Below, piece by piece: positions 60,217 through 64,000 of a stretch of 64,000 bases of DNA. Where the stretch lies: the NCBI RefSeq assembly GCF_013363975.1, contig NZ_JABWGN010000001.1, positions 124,001 to 188,000 on the forward strand, read 5' to 3'. The notes beneath the pieces were generated by a model that had not been told where the DNA came from, did no database searches, and worked only from the letters and a program-made list of their open reading frames with translations. The translations under genes were made by a program, and so were the position numbers. Numbering within the stretch: the first letter of the stretch is position 1; each line of letters starts with the position of its first letter. This stretch comes from Nonomuraea montanisoli. GTDB taxonomy: Bacteria; Actinomycetota; Actinomycetes; Streptosporangiales; Streptosporangiaceae.

Positions 60217-60304
60217 CCGACTTCCCGCCGGACCTGGTGGCGCACTTCTGGGGAAGGCGTGGGGGGATCCGGGAGGGCGGCGGGTCCGACTTCCCGCCGG
60301 ACCT
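60217..60304. repeat. 19-bp direct repeat upstream of D-aminoacylase operon
   Basis: CCGACTTCCCGCCGGACCT occurs identically at 60217-60235 and 60286-60304 (period 69). It lies in the 151-base gap between the convergently-placed DoxX gene end and the D-aminoacylase start, where an operon promoter should be. It could be a pair of activator sites or a duplication. Confidence 0.8.
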
Positions 60305-60329
60305 CTGCGGATGGGACCGGGCTGGGTGG

Positions 60330-60905
60330 TCAGAAGTGGACGTTGGTCATCGTGTACCACGTCGGAGCGAAGACCAGCAGGGCCAGCGCGCCGAGGACCG
60401 CGCACGACCTGAGCACGCCCGAGGTGGTGATGGTCGCGGGCGCGACGGGCCTGAGCCTCCACCGGCCGACCGCGACGACCGCCGAGACGCCTCCCAGCAG
60501 GACAGTCGCGGGCACCAGCTCGTATTCGCCGCGCACCACGTGGAAGCCGGCCGCGAGGATCATCGTCAGCGTCAGGCCGGCGGCGGCGAGCGGCGTCAGC
60601 CTCGGCTTGACGCCCGTCATCGCCGGCAGGACCAGGCCGACGCCGCCGAGGACCTCGACGACCCCGATGAAGACGATCAGGGGCTGCGGCACCGCGGCGT
60701 ACCAGGCCACGGCCCGGGGCGCCGCCGCGTACAGAGCCCCGTCGTACAGCAGCACCTTGCCGAAGCCGCTGCCGGCGAAGAAGAAGCCGAACAGCACCTG
60801 GAGCGCCCAGAGGACGCCGTTGAGCGTGATCCGCATTCCGCGTCGCCCGGGCCGCCGCTCGATGTCCTCGACGCCGACCGGGTTCTCGCTGACGTGCTGG
60901 TTCAT
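60330..60905 (-). CDS. DoxX-family membrane protein
   Basis: About 191 aa. Four helices with the DoxX/MauE-like pattern: LFGFFFAGSGFGKVLLYDG, PLIVFIGVVEVLGGVGLVLPAM, ILAAGFHVVRGEYE. DoxX proteins occur with redox enzymes; here no partner is visible. The N-terminal ~24 residues are charged and cytoplasmic. It ends 151 bases before the D-aminoacylase operon and is read in the same direction. Confidence 0.88.
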   Translation of the reverse strand: MNQHVSENPVGVEDIERRPGRRGMRITLNGVLWALQVLFGFFFAGSGFGKVLLYDGALYAAAPRAVAWYAAVPQPLIVFIGVVEVLGGVGLVLPAMTGVKPRLTPLAAAGLTLTMILAAGFHVVRGEYELVPATVLLGGVSAVVAVGRWRLRPVAPATITTSGVLRSCAVLGALALLVFAPTWYTMTNVHF

Positions 60906-61077
60906 GTCCCGTCACTGCCTTTCTCATCGGGGTGGCCGTGCGGGACTCATACGACCACCGCGGCGAGGTCGCGCGCATCGTCCGTGGGACAGGGTGGGAC
61001 ACGCGAGAGACCGTCCACCTGCGGGAACAGGAATGTGTGCCGTGGCCGCGGGCTGGGACAGCTCTGCGGAGCGGGCG

Positions 61078-64000
61078 TCAGTCGAGCGTGCGGGACGCGG
61101 CCCGGGGACAGGAGGCGCCGGGACGGATCGGGTGCTCGGCGAGGACGGCGCGGGCCTGGGCGCGGGCGAGGTTCCAGCCGTTCCACGGGTCCGCGTCGCC
61201 GAGGTCGTTGGCCGCCACCACGTCCGCCAGCACGCAACTGCGCTGCGGCTCGGGCAGCCGGTCGAGCGCCGGCACCGCCTCGGCCCCCAGGTCGCCCAGG
61301 TAGTCGGAGTCCATCTTGGCGACCCCGCGCACCGCCACCTGCGTCTGCGCCACGCGCAGGTCCGGGTTGACGACGGCGAAGCCGACCAGGGCCACCCCGG
61401 TGACCAGCACGACCGTACGCGGCAGCCAGGCGGCGCCGCGCCCCGCCAGCCGTACCGCCCCGGCCAGCAGCACCAGCGCGAACACCGCGGCCAGCCACCA
61501 CAACGTCGCCTGCACCGACAGCCGCAGCCGCGACAGCCCGTACGCGTCCGTGTAGAGGGAGAGCCGGTGCAGCGCGGAGGCGAGCACCACGAGGGTCAGC
61601 GCGCACAGCACCCCGAGCTGGCCGGCCAGCAGCCAGCGCTCGCGCCGCCCCACGCGCAGCACCCCGGCGGCCACCGCGACGATCCCGAGCACGAACACGC
61701 TCACCACGACGAGCTGGAAGAACCCCTCCCTGGCGTACTCCGCGTACGTGAGCCCGGCCGTCCGCAGCACCCAGGCGTTCCCGCCGAACAGCGCGGTGAT
61801 CTGGACGGCGACGAACGCGGCGAACAGCAGGTTCACGGCCGTCAGCGGCAGCAGCCACACGCTGCGGCTCACGGTCAGCTTGACCTCGGGCCCGGCCGGG
61901 TCGTTGACGGGACGCAGCGCCACCAGCACCACGGCCGCCAGCAGCACGGCCACGACCGCGAACACGAAGACGCGCAGCGGAAGCGTCTCGGCCCATTCCG
62001 GGGTGGCGGTCAGGCGTCGCACGTACGAGGCGAACACGCGGTCGGCCGAGGCGAACAGCACCCCGAACACCGCCACCAGCACGGCCGTGATGCCGAGCCC
62101 GGCCAGCACCGGCAGGATCCGCCGCCGGGCGGTGAGCCGCTTCAGCGGCTCGGCCAGGAACCACGGCACGGGAGGCAGCGCCAGCAGCACCGACAGCACG
62201 CCCCTGATCGCGCCGATCCAGCCGAGCCCCGCCCCGGACACGGCGAGCGCCGCCAGCGCGGCGCCCGCCACGAGCAGCACGCCGACCAGCCAGTCGGCGT
62301 CGCGCAGGACCGCCATGGAGATCAGGACATACGCGACGAGGGCGTACGCGCACGTCCACGGCGTCAGGCGCCGCAGCACCGCGGGCAGGGCCGCCGCCCC
62401 GAGCACCAGCGCCACCAGCACCACGCCGAGGCCGGCCTGCGCGCCGGGCAGGGCGACCGCGCCGAACACGCCCGTCCCCGCGGCGGCGGGCAGCAGCCAG
62501 CGCGGCGTCCCCGGCAGCTCCGGGCGGGGGAAGAGGGGCGGGGGCACGTAGACGGGGGGCGGCACCTGGCCGCCCTCCTGGCCGCCTCCCTGGCCGGGCC
62601 CGGCGGGCCCGAAGGGCCGGGCGGGCGCGCGGCGCGGGGACGCGCCCTTGATCGCGCCCAGCGCCCCGGCCAGCAGCGTGCACAGCACCAGCGCGATCAG
62701 CCCGAATCCGTCCCCCAGGGCGAAGCTGACGAACACCGCCGCGACGACGCCGACCGCGAACCCGGCGACCAGGCCGAGGCCGGTGCCCACGATCAGCCGG
62801 AGCAACACGTCCCCCGGCCCGGGGACGGGCGGGGCCGCGTACGCGGCGGCGATGGCGGGCCTCGCGACGGAACCGGGCCCGGACGCGCCGGGGCCGGACG
62901 CGCCGGGCCCGGATACGCCCGAGTACGGGGCGTCGTGTCCGGACACGCCCGAATACGGGGCGCCGTGTCCGGACACGCCCGAGTACGGTGCGGCGGGCCC
63001 GGGCGCGGCCGCGTACGCGGGCGCGGGCACGGGCGCCTCTCCCGAAGGCCGCCCGGCGTGGACGGGCTCCGGCGCGCCGGTCCCGGCCCCCGCGGGCGGC
63101 ACCGGCAGCGCCCCCTCTGACGCCGGACCCGGCTTCCCCTCCGGCACCGGCTCGACGGCCGTCTCCTCCGCCGGACCCGGGAGCGCGGCGGCCGGGCGCA
63201 CACCGTCCCCCAGGGCCGGGCCCGTGGCCTCCGGCGCGATCGCGTCTCCCGAGGCCGGGCGCTCCTCCCGGTCCGGCGGCGGTGCGGCGCCCCGTCTGTC
63301 CCCCATGGCTGTCCTCCCTGGCAGGTCGATGATCATGCGGCAACCCGTGCCGTCCCCGATGCGGATGCCGCCCCCGTGCAGCTCGACGATCTCCTTGACG
63401 ATGGCCAGCCCCAGCCCCGCGCCGCCGGCGTCGGCGGCGCGCGCCGCGTCCAGGCGCGAGAACCGCTCGAACACCCGCGAGCGGGCCGACGCCGGGATGC
63501 CCGGCCCCTGGTCGGCGACCGTGAGCCGCGCCCCGTCCCCCTCGGCGGCCCCCGCGACGGTCACCACGCCGCCGGGCGGGCTGTGCCGTACGGCGTTGTC
63601 GAGCAGGTTGGCCAGCACCTGGGCCAGCAGGTCGGGGTCGGCGCGCACCACGAGCCCACCGGGGGCCCGCGCGACGATCCGGACGTCCTCGCGGGCCAGC
63701 TCCGCCTCGCGCACGGCCTGTTCCAGCAGCGGCGCGAGCTCGACCGGCTCGGCCTCGATGAGGCGGACGCCGGAGTCCAGCCGCGACAGGTCGAGGAGCT
63801 GGGCCACGAGCCGCCCGAGCCGCTCGGTCTGCGCCAGCGCGGTGCTCATGGTGCCCGGGTCGGCCGCCGAGACGCCGTCCACGACGTTCTCCAGGACGGC
63901 GCGCAGGGCGGTGATGGGCGTGCGCAGCTCGTGGCTGACGTTGGCGACCAGCTCGCGGCGCTGCCGGTCCACCTCGCCGAGGTCGGCGGCCATGGCGTTG
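61078..64000 (-). CDS. Sensor histidine kinase fused to DUF4173/DUF4153-like membrane domain (5' end outside window)
   Basis: The frame is open to the window edge, so the N-terminal sensor part is missing; the visible NAMAADL is a HAMP-type end. The kinase core follows: HisKA with VANVSHELRTPI (phospho-His), N box LANLLDNAVRHSP, G1 VADQGPGIP, F/G2 FERFSR..GAGLGLAIVK. After residues IIDLPGRTA the same frame runs into a Pro/Gly linker with 10-aa repeats (APYSGVSGHG) and then about 12 membrane helices of DUF4173/DUF4153 type, ending ASRTLD. The kinase and the membrane protein are usually separate genes; here no stop separates them, though the ATG in RTAMGDRR (about 63306) could start the second protein on its own. 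Confidence 0.85.
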   Translation of the reverse strand, partial: NAMAADLGEVDRQRRELVANVSHELRTPITALRAVLENVVDGVSAADPGTMSTALAQTERLGRLVAQLLDLSRLDSGVRLIEAEPVELAPLLEQAVREAELAREDVRIVARAPGGLVVRADPDLLAQVLANLLDNAVRHSPPGGVVTVAGAAEGDGARLTVADQGPGIPASARSRVFERFSRLDAARAADAGGAGLGLAIVKEIVELHGGGIRIGDGTGCRMIIDLPGRTAMGDRRGAAPPPDREERPASGDAIAPEATGPALGDGVRPAAALPGPAEETAVEPVPEGKPGPASEGALPVPPAGAGTGAPEPVHAGRPSGEAPVPAPAYAAAPGPAAPYSGVSGHGAPYSGVSGHDAPYSGVSGPGASGPGASGPGSVARPAIAAAYAAPPVPGPGDVLLRLIVGTGLGLVAGFAVGVVAAVFVSFALGDGFGLIALVLCTLLAGALGAIKGASPRRAPARPFGPAGPGQGGGQEGGQVPPPVYVPPPLFPRPELPGTPRWLLPAAAGTGVFGAVALPGAQAGLGVVLVALVLGAAALPAVLRRLTPWTCAYALVAYVLISMAVLRDADWLVGVLLVAGAALAALAVSGAGLGWIGAIRGVLSVLLALPPVPWFLAEPLKRLTARRRILPVLAGLGITAVLVAVFGVLFASADRVFASYVRRLTATPEWAETLPLRVFVFAVVAVLLAAVVLVALRPVNDPAGPEVKLTVSRSVWLLPLTAVNLLFAAFVAVQITALFGGNAWVLRTAGLTYAEYAREGFFQLVVVSVFVLGIVAVAAGVLRVGRRERWLLAGQLGVLCALTLVVLASALHRLSLYTDAYGLSRLRLSVQATLWWLAAVFALVLLAGAVRLAGRGAAWLPRTVVLVTGVALVGFAVVNPDLRVAQTQVAVRGVAKMDSDYLGDLGAEAVPALDRLPEPQRSCVLADVVAANDLGDADPWNGWNLARAQARAVLAEHPIRPGASCPRAASRTLD
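62911..63000 (-). repeat. Three 30-bp repeats in the kinase-DUF4173 linker
   Basis: Units at 62911-62940, 62941-62970 and 62971-63000 encode APYSGVSGxx three times. They are followed in the protein by shorter GASGPG repeats. The linker is low-complexity and probably unstructured. Confidence 0.85.

Noticed and set aside
57134..60412. 1092-codon plus-strand open frame over the D-amino-acid operon
   Set aside because: Antisense to four well-supported genes, no domain, and starting in the last codons of ridA; GC artefact.
60259..63120. 953-codon plus-strand frame over DoxX and the kinase fusion
   Set aside because: Ser/Thr/Arg/Gln-rich artefact text opposite supported membrane genes.

Overview
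The window is 64 kb of very GC-rich DNA (roughly 70% by eye, strong G/C third-position bias, many GTG/TTG starts, long spurious antisense frames). It looks chromosomal and actinobacterial. The mix of a BioYMN importer, a LAL-type LuxR regulator, a CU044_5270-type protein next to an ECF sigma factor, WYL and PadR regulators and a GH15 trehalase-like enzyme fits Streptosporangiales (Nonomuraea/Streptosporangium-like). That placement is inference. I see no phage, integrase, transposase, CRISPR array or large biosynthetic cluster.

Layout. 1-2.3 kb: the end of katG, a clear terminator, then an MFS pump behind a 27-bp palindrome. 2.5-7.1 kb: a tight biotin-uptake operon, bioY / acyl-CoA ligase / thiolase / bioM / bioN; the thiolase has lost two catalytic-motif residues. 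7.1-8.2 kb: an 18-codon leader ORF before a GNAT acetyltransferase. 8.3-12.4 kb: a sugar/glycosyltransfer block (epimerase with a Cys-rich insertion, GT2, DUF2064 protein) divergent from a GT-C-like membrane protein. 12.5-16.3 kb: a cytochrome b / molybdopterin oxidoreductase fusion with an internal Tat motif, a small membrane protein and a GH15 enzyme, followed by LacI and GH31 remnants.

17-33.7 kb is a run of small 'regulator plus enzyme' modules: MarR with an FSP1/NDH-2-like flavoprotein and an LLM flavin oxidoreductase under two near-identical operators; PadR with an FAD monooxygenase; WYL regulator divergent from an MFS pump. 34-41 kb: an ECF sigma/CU044_5270 pair, a second gene graveyard (MocR and DUF885 remnants), a secreted erythromycin-esterase-family protein, and a LysR/SDR divergent pair.

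41.1-42.8 kb is the most interesting unit: a MerR-type promoter with a 19-bp spacer that appears to give a leaderless transcript. It encodes a CC-motif protein, a rhodanese-like protein, a Cys-rich MerR, a 32-aa His/Cys-rich peptide and a YnfA protein. It reads as an undescribed metal- or metalloid-responsive operon. 44.6-50.6 kb holds a truncated MFS gene, a GbsR/MarR-hydrolase-methyltransferase operon behind a 34-bp palindrome, and a TetR/epimerase pair flanking a 48-bp palindrome.

51-55.8 kb: tRNA-Arg(CCG), an orphan response regulator, a 924-aa LuxR regulator, LysE and TetR. 55.8-60.2 kb: five 24-bp tandem repeats, then a D-amino-acid catabolic operon (D-aminoacylase, DSD-type PLP enzyme, RidA) ending in an unrecognised Cys-containing protein. 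60.3-64 kb: a DoxX protein and a histidine kinase fused in frame to a polytopic DUF4173/DUF4153-like membrane domain, running off the window end.
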